DNA of 39,690 nucleotides from JAYVYM01 sp046593925 (GCA_046593925.1 JBKJQN010000057.1:1-39690); one strand, 5' to 3'; counted from the stretch's first letter, positions 22,271 through 30,448 are shown. Notes: generated by a model not told the origin, from the sequence alone. Made by a program: numbers and translations.

Positions 22271-22590
22271 GCGCCGACAGCGTCGGCTCCGCCGCCCAGG
22301 AGGCCGGCCGGCTGCTCGCCGCCGCCGAGCAATGGGCTCGCGAGCGGGCCACCGCTCTGGACGCCGAGCACCTCGCGACCGGCTCGGCCGAGTGCACGGT
22401 CTGCCCGGTGTGCCAGGCGGTGGGGGCGCTGCGCCACGTCCGACCCGAGGCCGTCAGTCACCTGCTCGACGCGGCCGCATCGCTGGTTGCCGCTCTGCGG
22501 GCCGCGGTGCCCACCCCGGCGGCAGCGGCTCCGCCTGTCCGCGTACAGCGCATCGACCTGGACGAGCCGGAGGGCGCCCCGTGGCGCTGA
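22267..22590 (+). CDS. Small conserved CxxCPxC protein
   Basis: A 107-residue protein starting at GTG 22267, which overlaps the ATPase stop as GTGA. It has an N-terminal amphipathic helix (EAGRLLAAAEQWARERATAL), a cysteine motif CTVCPVCQ, a second helix (EAVSHLLDAAASLVAALRA) and an acidic C-terminus IDLDEPEG. The motif suggests one metal site or a redox pair, perhaps completed by a dimer. I do not know a function. Its permanent place between an ArsA-like ATPase and a ROK kinase, with overlaps on both sides, suggests it works with one of them. Its end overlaps the kinase start by 10 bases. Confidence 0.75.
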   Translation: MSADSVGSAAQEAGRLLAAAEQWARERATALDAEHLATGSAECTVCPVCQAVGALRHVRPEAVSHLLDAAASLVAALRAAVPTPAAAAPPVRVQRIDLDEPEGAPWR

Positions 22591-23525
22591 CGATCGGTGT
22601 CGACGTCGGCGGGACGAAGGTCAACGGCGGCGTCGTCGACGAGCAGGGCCGGGTCCTGGCCCGGACCCGGCGACCGACGCCCGGCATGTCGCCCCGGCAC
22701 GTCGAGGACACCATCGCGGCCGTCGTCACCGACCTCCGGGTGGAGTACGAGGTCACGGCAGTTGGCATCGGTGCGGCTGGGTTCATCGACAGCGACCGGG
22801 CCACGGTGCTATTCGCCCCCAACCTTTCCTGGCGCGACGAGCCGCTGCGCGACGAGGTCAGCAGGCGGATCGGGCTGCCCGTGGTCGTGGAGAACGACGC
22901 CAACGCGGCAGCCTGGGCCGAGCACCGGTTCGGCGCGGGCCAGGGCGAGGACAATCTGGTCGTCGTCACCGTCGGTACCGGTATCGGCGGCGGGATCGTG
23001 CAGGGCGGCGCCCTCTACCGCGGCCGGTACGGGATCGGCGCGGAGTTCGGGCACATGCAGGTCGTCAGGAATGGCCGGCGCTGTGGATGCGGGCAGCGGG
23101 GCTGCTGGGAGCAGTACTGCAGCGGCCGGGCGCTGCTGCACGAGGCCCGTGAGATCGCCGACGTACAACCCCTGCGCGGCGCCCGCCTGCTGCAGCTGGG
23201 CTCGGGTGAGCCGGAGGGCATCGAGGCGCCCGAGGTGACCCGGGCGGCGCAGGAGGGCGACCCGGCTGCCCTGGATTGCTTCGAGACGGTCGGCTACTGG
23301 CTGGGGCAGGGCCTCGCCGACCTCGCGGCCGTGCTGGACCCGGGCATCTTCGTGGTCGGCGGCGGCGTCGCCGACGCGGGTGACCTGCTGCTGGAGCCGG
23401 CCAGGCGGGCCTTCGCGCTGCGCTTGACCGGCACCGGCTACCGGCCGCACCCGGAGGTCCGGGTCGCCGTGCTGGGCAACGACGCGGGCATGGTCGGGGC
23501 AGCCGACCTCGCCCGGACGCCTTGA
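22581..23525 (+). CDS. glk: ROK-family glucokinase
   Basis: A 314-residue sugar kinase. The ATP phosphate loop is GVDVGGTKVNGG near the N-terminus, the catalytic base region is VVENDANAAAWAE, and the second nucleotide motif is VVTVGTGIGGGI. The ROK zinc site CGCGQRGCWEQYCSG is complete with the upstream EFGHM histidine. The closest match in type is the actinobacterial glucokinase that phosphorylates glucose at C6 and feeds glycolysis; a phosphofructokinase gene lies 14 kb away in the same block. GTG 22581 lies within the preceding gene, with GGAGGG upstream, which implies coupling. A fructokinase or N-acetylmannosamine kinase is possible in this superfamily but less likely given the neighbourhood. 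Confidence 0.85.
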   Translation: MALTIGVDVGGTKVNGGVVDEQGRVLARTRRPTPGMSPRHVEDTIAAVVTDLRVEYEVTAVGIGAAGFIDSDRATVLFAPNLSWRDEPLRDEVSRRIGLPVVVENDANAAAWAEHRFGAGQGEDNLVVVTVGTGIGGGIVQGGALYRGRYGIGAEFGHMQVVRNGRRCGCGQRGCWEQYCSGRALLHEAREIADVQPLRGARLLQLGSGEPEGIEAPEVTRAAQEGDPAALDCFETVGYWLGQGLADLAAVLDPGIFVVGGGVADAGDLLLEPARRAFALRLTGTGYRPHPEVRVAVLGNDAGMVGAADLARTP

Positions 23526-23607
23526 CCTGTGCAGTGCTGACCTACGCAGATTGACCGCCGGCCCGACCCCCGTTGCGCTCGAGCCTTTCATGGGTGACTG
23601 TGTGTAC

Positions 23608-23910
23608 ATGAGTGACTCCAGCCCAGGGCGGTGCTGCGGCCGACCGATGACGGCGATCGGCTTGGACCAGCCGCAGGGTCTACAGCTGCACAGCTGCCCG
23701 TCCTGCGGCCGGCACTCATGGCGCAGCGGTGCCCGCGAGGTCGACCGGGCCGAGCTGCTGGCGACCCTGCAGGTGGAGAAGGCCCGGGCCGCCGGGCAGG
23801 GCCGGGCGGACGAGCCAGCTGCGGTCGAACCGGCGCCCGACGAGGCCGCGCGGCGCAGCGAGCTGCAGCAGATGCTCAGCGGTTTCACCGTGCACGGCAC
23901 CACTTCCTGA
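23608..23910 (+). CDS. Small zinc-ribbon-like protein
   Basis: A protein of about 100 residues. The N-terminal half has CCGRPM and SCPSCGRHSWRSG, a plausible four-cysteine zinc site. The C-terminal half is charged helix (EVDRAELLATLQVEKARAA) followed by a disordered acidic stretch and SELQQMLSGFTVH. I chose ATG 23608; ATG 23590 and TTG 23551 are in frame upstream, and none has a clear ribosome site. It follows the ROK kinase by 82 bases and converges on the small membrane protein. I do not recognise a family or function. Confidence 0.6.
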   Translation: MSDSSPGRCCGRPMTAIGLDQPQGLQLHSCPSCGRHSWRSGAREVDRAELLATLQVEKARAAGQGRADEPAAVEPAPDEAARRSELQQMLSGFTVHGTTS

Positions 23911-23951
23911 GCTGCGCCCGTCGGCCGCGCCGGGGCTGCCTGCTCGGAGGC

Positions 23952-23973
23952 GGCCGTTTCCCGCGGGACGGCC
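23952..23973. terminator. Hairpin between convergent genes
   Basis: GGCCGT and ACGGCC form a 6-bp stem with a 10-base loop in the gap between the zinc-ribbon gene (ends 23910) and the minus-strand gene ending at 23988. Confidence 0.45.
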
Positions 23974-23987
23974 CGGGCGGGGGCGGC

Positions 23988-24227
23988 TCAGCCGCTCAGG
24001 TCGGGCCGCGGGTGGTGGCGCAGGAACGCTGTCGCCAAGCCGCGTCGTAGCCGCAGAACCAGGAGTTGCCCGAGCAGAAGGACTGTCAGCAAGACGCCGA
24101 TAAAGCCGGCGATGCTTCTGCGGACCCCGGCCCGGACGCGACCGGCGCGTAGCCGGTCGCGGAGCGGTCGGCTGTCCGGGTAGCGGCTCCGGATCCGCCC
24201 GGCCAGCACTTCTTCCCGGGTCTGCAC
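23988..24227 (-). CDS. Small single-pass membrane protein
   Basis: A 79-residue protein. An arginine-rich, positive-inside N-terminus (RIRSRYPDSRPLRDRLRAGR) precedes one long membrane helix (SIAGFIGVLLTVLLLGQLLVL), and a basic tail follows. The start is GTG 24227 with a weak ribosome site. It follows the LOR/SDH gene by 24 bases on the same strand, so the two are probably cotranscribed. No family recognised. It is a real gene rather than a shadow, judging by the clean membrane topology and spacing. Confidence 0.5.
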   Translation of the reverse strand: MQTREEVLAGRIRSRYPDSRPLRDRLRAGRVRAGVRRSIAGFIGVLLTVLLLGQLLVLRLRRGLATAFLRHHPRPDLSG

Positions 24228-24251
24228 CGTGGCATGGCGCCAGCGCAGCGG

Positions 24252-25478
24252 TCAGGGCGTTTCGGGGACCAGGTCGCGGGCCAGCTGCTCGAGAAACAGC
24301 CCGATGTCGGTGACGATGCCGACGGCCTGCGCCGACCCGCGGTCGGCAAGCTTGGTGACCGTCGCGGGGTTGATGTCGACGCAGACCAGCGGCACCGAGG
24401 CGGGCAGGATGTTGCCGGTCGCAATGCTGTGCAGCATCGTCGCCACCATGATCGCGAAGCCGACGCCGGGCAGCTGGGCGCGCATCGCACGCTGACCCTC
24501 GATGACGTCGGTGTGCACGTCAGGCAGCGGGCCGTCGTCGCGGACCGAGCCGACCAGCACGAAGTCCTTGCCGTGCGTGACCAGCGAGTGCATGACGCCC
24601 CCGGTCAGGACGCCCTGCGCGACGGCGCCGGCGATCGAGCCTGCTCGCCGGATGGTGTTGATGGCCCGGATGTGGTGCTCGTGGCCGTGCTCGACACCCT
24701 TGCCCTGGGCGAGGTCGACGCCCAGCGACGTCCCGTACAGCGCCGCCTCGATATCGTGGGTGGCCAGCGCATTGCCCGCGAACAGCACGTCGACGTAGCC
24801 GCCCTCGACCAGCCGCACGAGGGCGGGCGCCGCACCGGTGTGCACGATTCCAGGGCCGCCGACCCACAGGATGCGGCCGCCGTCGGCCTTCACCTCGCGC
24901 ATCGTCTGGGCGATCTGGCGTACGAGCAGGGCCTGTGGTTTCTCCGAGCTGACCGACGAGCTCATGAACTCGAACGAGCCAGCCGCGGTGCTGTGCTCGC
25001 GCAGCGGCAGGACGACCTTGACCCCGCCGGCGCCGCAGACGACCTGCATGCCGGCCCGTACGTCGCTCACCGGGACGGTGCGCACCCGGCCGTCCTCGAC
25101 GACCAGCCCGCAGTCCATCTCCGGCTGCTCGACGGGCACCCACTGGGCGCCCAGCCGTACGACGGTCTCGAGGTTCGTCGTGGAGTAGAAGTCCTCGGGG
25201 AAGACGCCGTCGCGATCGGCCTCGCGCAGCACCGCCGCACCCGGGTCGACCTGGTTGACGCCGTGGGTCTGCAGGCGCATCAGCAGTCGCTGCAGGGACT
25301 CCTCGTCCTCGTGCGAGACGATGATGCGTGCGTACGACTCGTCCTCGTGCGCGCGCCCGACGTCGAGCCGGTCGATCCGGTAGTCGCCGCCGTAGGACAG
25401 GACGTCGTCCAGGACCAGGGCCAGCACCCCCGTGTCCATGAGGTGTCCCCGGGTCTCCAGGGTCTCGCTGACCGGCAC
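24252..25478 (-). CDS. LOR/SDH-domain protein, putative ornithine cyclodeaminase (TIGR00300 type)
   Basis: A 408-residue protein. The N-terminal ~100 residues match the LOR/SDH conserved region: ETRGHLMDTGVLALVLDDVL, GGDYRI, then DESYARIIVSHEDEESLQRL. The C-terminal part has a nucleotide-binding-like loop (GGPGIVHTGAAPALVRLVEG) and the highly conserved stretch GKGVEHGHEHHIRAINTIRR. In archaea, a member of this family (MMP1218 of Methanococcus maripaludis) has been reported as an ornithine cyclodeaminase converting ornithine to proline and ammonia. Function here is inferred from that. The start is GTG 25478 with GGAGGAG at 6-base spacing. Downstream lies a small membrane protein. It is not the classical mu-crystallin-type ornithine cyclodeaminase. 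Confidence 0.78.
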   Translation of the reverse strand: MPVSETLETRGHLMDTGVLALVLDDVLSYGGDYRIDRLDVGRAHEDESYARIIVSHEDEESLQRLLMRLQTHGVNQVDPGAAVLREADRDGVFPEDFYSTTNLETVVRLGAQWVPVEQPEMDCGLVVEDGRVRTVPVSDVRAGMQVVCGAGGVKVVLPLREHSTAAGSFEFMSSSVSSEKPQALLVRQIAQTMREVKADGGRILWVGGPGIVHTGAAPALVRLVEGGYVDVLFAGNALATHDIEAALYGTSLGVDLAQGKGVEHGHEHHIRAINTIRRAGSIAGAVAQGVLTGGVMHSLVTHGKDFVLVGSVRDDGPLPDVHTDVIEGQRAMRAQLPGVGFAIMVATMLHSIATGNILPASVPLVCVDINPATVTKLADRGSAQAVGIVTDIGLFLEQLARDLVPETP

Positions 25479-25512
25479 GTCGTCTCCTCCGGGCTGCTGT
25501 CGGGGCAGCGGG

Positions 25513-26775
25513 TCAGACGACCGCTCCGTCGTCGGGTCCGCTGTCGGAACTGTCGCGCATCCACCAGACCAGTGCAGCAGCGCCCCCGGCCAGCAGCGAG
25601 AGCCCGAGCAGTCCGGTACCCGAGGATTCGGACAGCCGCAACACGCCGGGGGCGAACAGCAGCAGCAGGCCCAGCACCAGGGCGAGCACCGCGGCGACGG
25701 TGCGCGGACGCAGCCGAGGGACGGGTGGCGGCGTCGGCGGTACGTAGTGCCCGTCGTCCTCGAGCGCTTCGGGCTCGAGCCAGCCCGGCAGCGGGGGAGT
25801 GGCCGCCACGGGCGGCGGGTCGGTGCGCCGTCGGTGCGGGGCCGCGGCCCCCGGGTCGCGCCTGGCCGCCGGGTCCGGGCGGTGGCCGGTGTCGGCGTCG
25901 GCGTCGGCGTGGTGACGCGGGTCGGTGCCGTTGCCCGGGTCGGTGCGGTCGCCGGCATCAGGCGGGACGTCGGGATCGCGGGCCGGGCGATCGCGGGCGG
26001 TGCCGGCGTCGAGCAGTCCGGCCGCCGTGCCGGTCGAGGTCGTGCCGGCCGGCCCGACGTCACGACGGTGCACGACCCCGCTGTGGAACTGCGCCACGAG
26101 CTCCGCGAAGACGTCGTCATCGGACAGCGGGGCGGTCGGGCCGCCGGGCGGTCGCGGGGGAGTCGGGCCGGCACCGGTGGCACCTGCGTCGCCGGCACGC
26201 TGCGCGGCGTCGCCCGGCTCGGTGGGCGCGGCGGAGCCCGGCTCGGTGGGCGCGCCGTCGCCCGGCTCGGTGGGCGCGGCGGAGCCGGGCTCGGTGGGCG
26301 CGGCGTCGCCCGGCTCGGTGGGCGCGGCGTCGCCCGGCACCACGTGGTCGGGGGCCTGCGGGGCGCTCGCGACCGTCGACGGGCCGGGCAGCGGCGGCGG
26401 CGGCAGGACGCGCCGGGCGGCGGAGCGCGGGACCGCGTGCACGAGGCCGTGGGCGGTCGCGCCAGGGTGGTCCTCGGCCAGCAGGGCGGTGAGGTCGGCC
26501 ACCTCGCTGGCGACCACGGCGCGAGCGGAGTCGGCGCGGCTCGGGTCGACCCACAGCCGGTCCAGCGGCCTTGGCGGCATCGTCACTGCGCGGTGCACCG
26601 TGTCGACAGCGGTCGCCGGCTCGACGTACGCGGCAACGCCCGCGGCGGCGAGCCGGTCCAACAGGCCTTCGGACAGCCGTGGGTCGAGGTCGACCAGCGC
26701 GCCCCAGTCACTGGCCTGCAGGCCGTTGGCGCGACGGCCCGCGGCGTCGGCGCCGTCGAGCGGGAGGGTGGCCAC
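25513..26775 (-). CDS. Repeat-rich proline/aspartate linker protein with two membrane helices
   Basis: A 420-residue protein. The N-terminal ~115 residues form a compact domain (LDPRLSEGLLDRLAAAGVAA, then a WVDPSRADSARAVVASEV segment resembling the small domain in DUF2007-like proteins). A long disordered middle follows, with octapeptide repeats (GDAAPTEP or GSAAPTEP, five copies, DNA repeat 26216-26335) and DP-rich stretches. The end has two membrane helices, VAAVLALVLGLLLLFAPGVL and LLGLSLLAGGAAALVWW, joined by a short loop. The N-terminus is therefore cytoplasmic or exposed, depending on topology. The start GTG 26775 lies two bases after the stop of the carboxylesterase gene, so the genes probably share an operon. 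Function unknown. Confidence 0.7.
   Translation of the reverse strand: MATLPLDGADAAGRRANGLQASDWGALVDLDPRLSEGLLDRLAAAGVAAYVEPATAVDTVHRAVTMPPRPLDRLWVDPSRADSARAVVASEVADLTALLAEDHPGATAHGLVHAVPRSAARRVLPPPPLPGPSTVASAPQAPDHVVPGDAAPTEPGDAAPTEPGSAAPTEPGDGAPTEPGSAAPTEPGDAAQRAGDAGATGAGPTPPRPPGGPTAPLSDDDVFAELVAQFHSGVVHRRDVGPAGTTSTGTAAGLLDAGTARDRPARDPDVPPDAGDRTDPGNGTDPRHHADADADTGHRPDPAARRDPGAAAPHRRRTDPPPVAATPPLPGWLEPEALEDDGHYVPPTPPPVPRLRPRTVAAVLALVLGLLLLFAPGVLRLSESSGTGLLGLSLLAGGAAALVWWMRDSSDSGPDDGAVV
26216..26335 (-). repeat. Five 24-bp tandem repeats
   Basis: The unit GGCTCGGTGGGCGCGGCGKM plus four bases repeats five times without gaps and keeps the reading frame. Units four and five are identical, so the array is young or homogenised. 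It encodes the APTEPG-type octapeptides. Confidence 0.85.
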
Positions 26776-26777
26776 GG

Positions 26778-27551
26778 CTAGCCCGCGGTTTCCGGCACGC
26801 CGCTGGCGGCCGCGTGCAACCGGACGAACTCCAGGCTGCCGCCAAAGATCGTCGGGGCGTCGTTGTCCAGGGTCGCGACGTGGAAGCTGTCGGTCAGCAC
26901 CCGCTCCTCGACCGTGCGTCCAGCCAGGCCGGCGAGCAGCTCGCGTCCACTGACCGGCTCCACGACATGGTCGATCGCGCTGCGGTACACCAGCACCGGG
27001 CAGCTGATACGCGGCAGGTCGGTCCGGACCACCGGCCAGGCCCGCTGCAGCGAGTACGCCGCCTTGAGCGGCAGGCGGTCGTACGCCAGCTCGGTCATCC
27101 CCGGCTTCTTGATGTCGCTGGCGATGCCGGCGAAGGAGCCGATGAGCCGGCTGGCGATCGGTAGGAGCTTCGCGTCGCGACGTTCGGTGGCCAGCGAGGC
27201 GTTGACGACGACCAGACCGGCGACCTCGCCGGCGCGCTGCTCAGCCAGCCGGAGCACCAGGGTGCCGCCCATCGACAGGCCCATCGCGAACACCGTGTCG
27301 CACCGGCCGCGCAGGTCGTCGAAGGCCCGCTCGACCGCGGCGTACCAGTCGGTGAAGCCGGTGGCGTTCATGTCCTGCCAGCGGGTGCCGTGCCCTGGCA
27401 GCAGCGGCGCCGACACGGTGAGCCCACCGGCAGCGAGGTGCTCGGCCCAGGGGCGGATGCTCTGCGGGGTGCCGGTGAAGCCATGGCTGATCAGCACGCC
27501 GACCCGGCCACCGGGCAGGTCGAGCGGTTCGGCCCCGGGCATGACGGTCAC
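26778..27551 (-). CDS. Carboxylesterase / monoacylglycerol lipase-like alpha/beta hydrolase
   Basis: A 257-residue enzyme of the Est30-like family that hydrolyses short- to medium-chain esters or monoacylglycerols. The oxyanion-hole region is LISHGFTGTPQSI, the nucleophile elbow GLSMGG holds the catalytic serine, the aspartate is in YRSAIDHVV and the histidine in TDSFHVATLD; the triad is complete. The start is GTG 27551 with GAGGGGAG upstream; ATG 27542 is an alternative. It is divergent from the PlsC-type acyltransferase gene (27768), so ester hydrolysis and acyl transfer face one another across a 216-base regulatory gap, which holds a -10-like TAGGGT (27732-27737) toward the acyltransferase. 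Confidence 0.85.
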   Translation of the reverse strand: MTVMPGAEPLDLPGGRVGVLISHGFTGTPQSIRPWAEHLAAGGLTVSAPLLPGHGTRWQDMNATGFTDWYAAVERAFDDLRGRCDTVFAMGLSMGGTLVLRLAEQRAGEVAGLVVVNASLATERRDAKLLPIASRLIGSFAGIASDIKKPGMTELAYDRLPLKAAYSLQRAWPVVRTDLPRISCPVLVYRSAIDHVVEPVSGRELLAGLAGRTVEERVLTDSFHVATLDNDAPTIFGGSLEFVRLHAAASGVPETAG

Positions 27552-27731
27552 GCTGGCTCCCCTCGGGCGGCCGGGGGCGCGACCCATACGCGCCCGGGGA
27601 CGATCGTCGCACGCCAAGGCCGGCCGTACGAGGGGCAGATCGGCCGAGTTCGACAGGGCCGAATGCCCGCCGGTCCGGCCGGCGTCGCGGCGGTCCGGCG
27701 TGGGTCGTTGCCCCGCCGGGGCTGGGAGGCC

Positions 27732-27737
27732 TAGGGT
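27732..27737 (+). promoter_or_regulatory. Candidate -10 TAGGGT of the acyltransferase gene
   Basis: TAGGGT lies 30 bases before GTG 27768 in the divergent gap, the same hexamer as in the tetR promoter at 3206. Confidence 0.3.
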
Positions 27738-27767
27738 CGGGGTCCGTCGCAGGTGAGAGGGGCTCGA

Positions 27768-28517
27768 GTGCTCTACTGGGTGGTCAAGGCGGTTTTGACG
27801 CCCATTCTGCGGGTCTGCTTCCGGCCCTGGGTCGAGGGCGGCGAGCACCTGCCCACCGGCAGCGGTGCCATCCTCGCGAGCAACCACCTGTCGTTCTCCG
27901 ACTCGATCTTCCTGCCGCTGGTGGTGCCCCGCAAGGTCACCTTTCTGGCCAAGAGCGACTACTTCACCGGCAAGGGCCTCAAGGGGCTTCTGACAAAGGG
28001 CTTCATGTCCGGTGTCGGTCAGGTGCCGATCGACCGCAGCGGTGGCGCCGCCAGCGAGGCTGCCCTGGTGACTGCCAAGCAGATTCTCGCCGACGGGAAC
28101 CTGCTCGGCCTCTATCCGGAGGGCACCCGCAGCCCCGACGGCCGGCTCTACCGCGGCAAGACCGGTATTGCGCGGATGGCGCTGGAGGCCGGCGTCCCGG
28201 TGATCCCGGTCGCCATGATCAACACTGATGTCGTACAGCCGACCGGGAAGAAGATCCCGCATCTCGGCCGGGTCGGGATCCGGATCGGCAGGCCACTGGA
28301 CTTCAGCCGCTACGACGGCATGGAGGGCGACCGCTTCGTGCTTCGCTCGATCACCGACGAGATCATGTACGAGCTGATGCTGCTGTCCGGCCAGGAGTAC
28401 GTCGACACCTACGCCACCAAGGCCAAAGCCGACCTCGAGCAGGCCCGGCTGGCGGCCCGCGAGGTAACGGTCGAGACCCCGGGCCTGTCGTCGCAGCCGG
28501 CCCGCAAGGCCAGCTGA
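27768..28517 (+). CDS. plsC: 1-acyl-sn-glycerol-3-phosphate acyltransferase (PlsC type)
   Basis: A 249-residue acyltransferase that adds the second acyl chain to lysophosphatidate in phospholipid synthesis. The catalytic block I is NHLSFSD (His and Asp four apart), block III is LYPEGTRSPDG with the glycerol-phosphate-binding EGT, and block IV is VPVIPVAMIN. A hydrophobic N-terminus (VLYWVVKAVLTPILRVCF) would associate with the membrane. GTG 27768 follows GAGAGGGG; GTG 27753 is also in frame. The sensor kinase gene begins at or just after its stop, so these may share a transcript. Rv2182c in mycobacteria occupies a comparable position. Confidence 0.88.
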   Translation: MLYWVVKAVLTPILRVCFRPWVEGGEHLPTGSGAILASNHLSFSDSIFLPLVVPRKVTFLAKSDYFTGKGLKGLLTKGFMSGVGQVPIDRSGGAASEAALVTAKQILADGNLLGLYPEGTRSPDGRLYRGKTGIARMALEAGVPVIPVAMINTDVVQPTGKKIPHLGRVGIRIGRPLDFSRYDGMEGDRFVLRSITDEIMYELMLLSGQEYVDTYATKAKADLEQARLAAREVTVETPGLSSQPARKAS

Positions 28518-28594
28518 CCCTGTTCGGCTCGACCGGCCGCACCGGTGCGCCGCGCCTGGACCCGGCGCTGTGGCGTGCGGTCGCCGTCGCCCGC

Positions 28595-29629
28595 GTGGCT
28601 TCGCTGGCGTACGCGGTGGCCTCCGGCGCCTGGTACCTGCACAGGGGCGGGTACGACCGGCCGGGGCTCGCCGTCGTTGTCCTGGTCATGATGGCGGGGT
28701 GGACCATCATGGTGACGGTGTTGCTCGCCGACCCGCGCCGGCGCAGCGCGGGGCTGCTGGCCGCGGATCTCGCCGTCGCCGTCGCCGCGCTGCTCGCCGG
28801 GCTGCTGGTGCAGACGCCGGCCGGTATCGCCGGCGGCGAGCCGAGCCTGACGTTGTCGTGGGGCGCGGTGCCCGTGGTTGCCTGGGCGGTCCGCGGTGGC
28901 GCGTTGGCCGGCGGCCTGGCGGCGGCTGTGGTGGGCGTGGCCACGGTGGCCTGGCGAGGCGACATCACCCGGCCGACGATCGGCAGCTGCGTCCTGCTGC
29001 TGCTGACCGGGATCGTCGTCGGCTACGTCGTCTCGCTGGCCCGACAGGCCGAGCGGGCCTACGCGGAGGTGGTGCACCGCGAGGCTGGGCAGGCCGAACG
29101 GGAACGGCTGTCGCGGCAGGTCCACGACGGCGTCCTGCAGGCCCTCGCCCTGGTTGCCCGGAGCTCGGTCGACACCGGGCTCGCCACTCTGGCGCGTGAG
29201 CAGGAGGTGGCGCTGCGGCGGCTCGTCGCCGGACCGCCGACGCCGGTGGGCGCCGGTGACGTCGACCTGCGCGGGCTGCTACCGGTCGGCTCCGACGTGC
29301 AGCTGGCAGCGCCGGCCGGCCCGGTCGTGCTCCCGCGGGCGATCGCGGAGGAGCTGGCAGCGGCCGCACAGGCCTGCGTCGACAACGTACGACGGCACGC
29401 GGGCGGCACGGCGTGGCTGCTCGTGGAGGACGAGCCCGACGCCGTGACCGTGACGGTGCGTGACGACGGGCCCGGCATCACCCCCGGCCGGCTGGCCGTC
29501 GCCGAGCGCGAGGGGCGGCTGGGCGTGGCCCGCTCGGTGCGCGGGCGGGTCAGCGACCTCGGCGGCACAGTCGGCGTGGTGAGCACCCCCGGGCAGGGCA
29601 CCGAGGTGGAACTGCGGGTGCCTCGGTGA
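28595..29629 (+). CDS. MacS-like sensor histidine kinase
   Basis: A membrane histidine kinase. The N-terminal half has several helices (AVVVLVMMAGWTIMVTVLLA, LLAADLAVAVAALLAGLLV and more). The phospho-acceptor region is RQVHDGVLQALALVARSS, and the C-terminal ATPase has DNVRRHAGG (N box), DDGPGI (G1) and GTEVELRV, all intact. It pairs with the NarL-type regulator 38 bases downstream. The formal GTG start at 28595 is probably not the true one. The protein-like sequence LDPALWRAVAVARV continues upstream in frame to a CTG at 28514 that overlaps the acyltransferase stop as CTGA; that would add 27 residues. The type resembles the MacS kinase of Streptomyces, linked to membrane and development functions. 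Confidence 0.8.
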   Translation: MASLAYAVASGAWYLHRGGYDRPGLAVVVLVMMAGWTIMVTVLLADPRRRSAGLLAADLAVAVAALLAGLLVQTPAGIAGGEPSLTLSWGAVPVVAWAVRGGALAGGLAAAVVGVATVAWRGDITRPTIGSCVLLLLTGIVVGYVVSLARQAERAYAEVVHREAGQAERERLSRQVHDGVLQALALVARSSVDTGLATLAREQEVALRRLVAGPPTPVGAGDVDLRGLLPVGSDVQLAAPAGPVVLPRAIAEELAAAAQACVDNVRRHAGGTAWLLVEDEPDAVTVTVRDDGPGITPGRLAVAEREGRLGVARSVRGRVSDLGGTVGVVSTPGQGTEVELRVPR

Positions 29630-29666
29630 CCGTGCGTGCGACTGTGGTCACCACAAGGAGGCTCAG

Positions 29667-30293
29667 ATGACGGTGACAGTGGTGGTGGCGGATGACCACC
29701 CGATCTGGCGCGACGCCGTCGAGCGCGACCTGACCGCCGCCGGCCTGCTCGTCCTGGGCACCGCGGGCGACGGCGACAAGGCCGTCCGGGTATGTGCGGC
29801 GACCCGGCCACAGGTGCTGGTCTGCGACCTGCAGATGCCGGGACGCTCCGGGGTTGAGGTCGCCAGGGCGGTCGCCGGCCCGACCACCCGGGTCCTGGTG
29901 CTGTCGGCCAGCGGCGAGAGCGAGGACGTCCTCGAGGCGGTCAAGGCCGGCGCCACCGGCTACCTGCTCAAGTCGGCGGGTGCTGCCGAGCTGGTGGACG
30001 CGGTCCGTCGTACGGCCGCCGGGGACGCCGTCTTCACCCCCTGCCTGGCCGGCCTGGTGCTGGGGGAGTACCGGCGTACGGCCGCCGACGACGCGGCGCC
30101 GCACCTGACCCCGCGCGAGACCGAGGTGCTGCGGCTCGTGGCGAAGGGCCTCACGGCGCGGCAGGTCGCCGACCGCCTGGTGCTGAGCCATCGCACCGTG
30201 GAGAACCACGTACAGAACACGCTGACCAAGCTCGCCCTGCACAACCGCGCGCAGCTGGTGCGGTACGCCGTCGAGCGGGGTCTGGCCGACTGA
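29667..30293 (+). CDS. NarL/LuxR-type response regulator (MacR-like)
   Basis: A 208-residue regulator. The receiver domain (about 1-120) has the acidic pair DD (9-10), the phospho-acceptor Asp54 in VCDLQMPG, the threonine/serine site LSASGES and Lys in LLKSAG. The C-terminal helix-turn-helix (about 145-205) reads LTPRETEVLRLVAKGLTARQ then HRTVENHVQNTLTKL. It starts at ATG 29667 behind a strong AAGGAGG. The kinase gene ends 37 bases upstream, so the two form a two-component operon. The receiver is complete, so phosphorylation by the partner is expected to drive dimer binding to target promoters; none can be named from this window. Confidence 0.92.
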   Translation: MTVTVVVADDHPIWRDAVERDLTAAGLLVLGTAGDGDKAVRVCAATRPQVLVCDLQMPGRSGVEVARAVAGPTTRVLVLSASGESEDVLEAVKAGATGYLLKSAGAAELVDAVRRTAAGDAVFTPCLAGLVLGEYRRTAADDAAPHLTPRETEVLRLVAKGLTARQVADRLVLSHRTVENHVQNTLTKLALHNRAQLVRYAVERGLAD

Positions 30294-30448
30294 GCTGCCC
30301 GGCAGCACACAGCTGGAGGCTGCTGTCGAGCGGCCCTTGAGAGGCCCATCAACACCTGGCGCAGCCGAGGTGAGCCCGTACAGCGGCCGGGCGGGTGCGT
30401 GACCCGACGTGGCCGTTACCCCCGGTCGCTGCGAACGCCGACCCGTCG

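Noticed and set aside
30302..30323. Hairpin GCAGC/GCTGC after the response regulator
   Set aside because: A 5-bp stem with a 12-base loop is too weak to call as a terminator.
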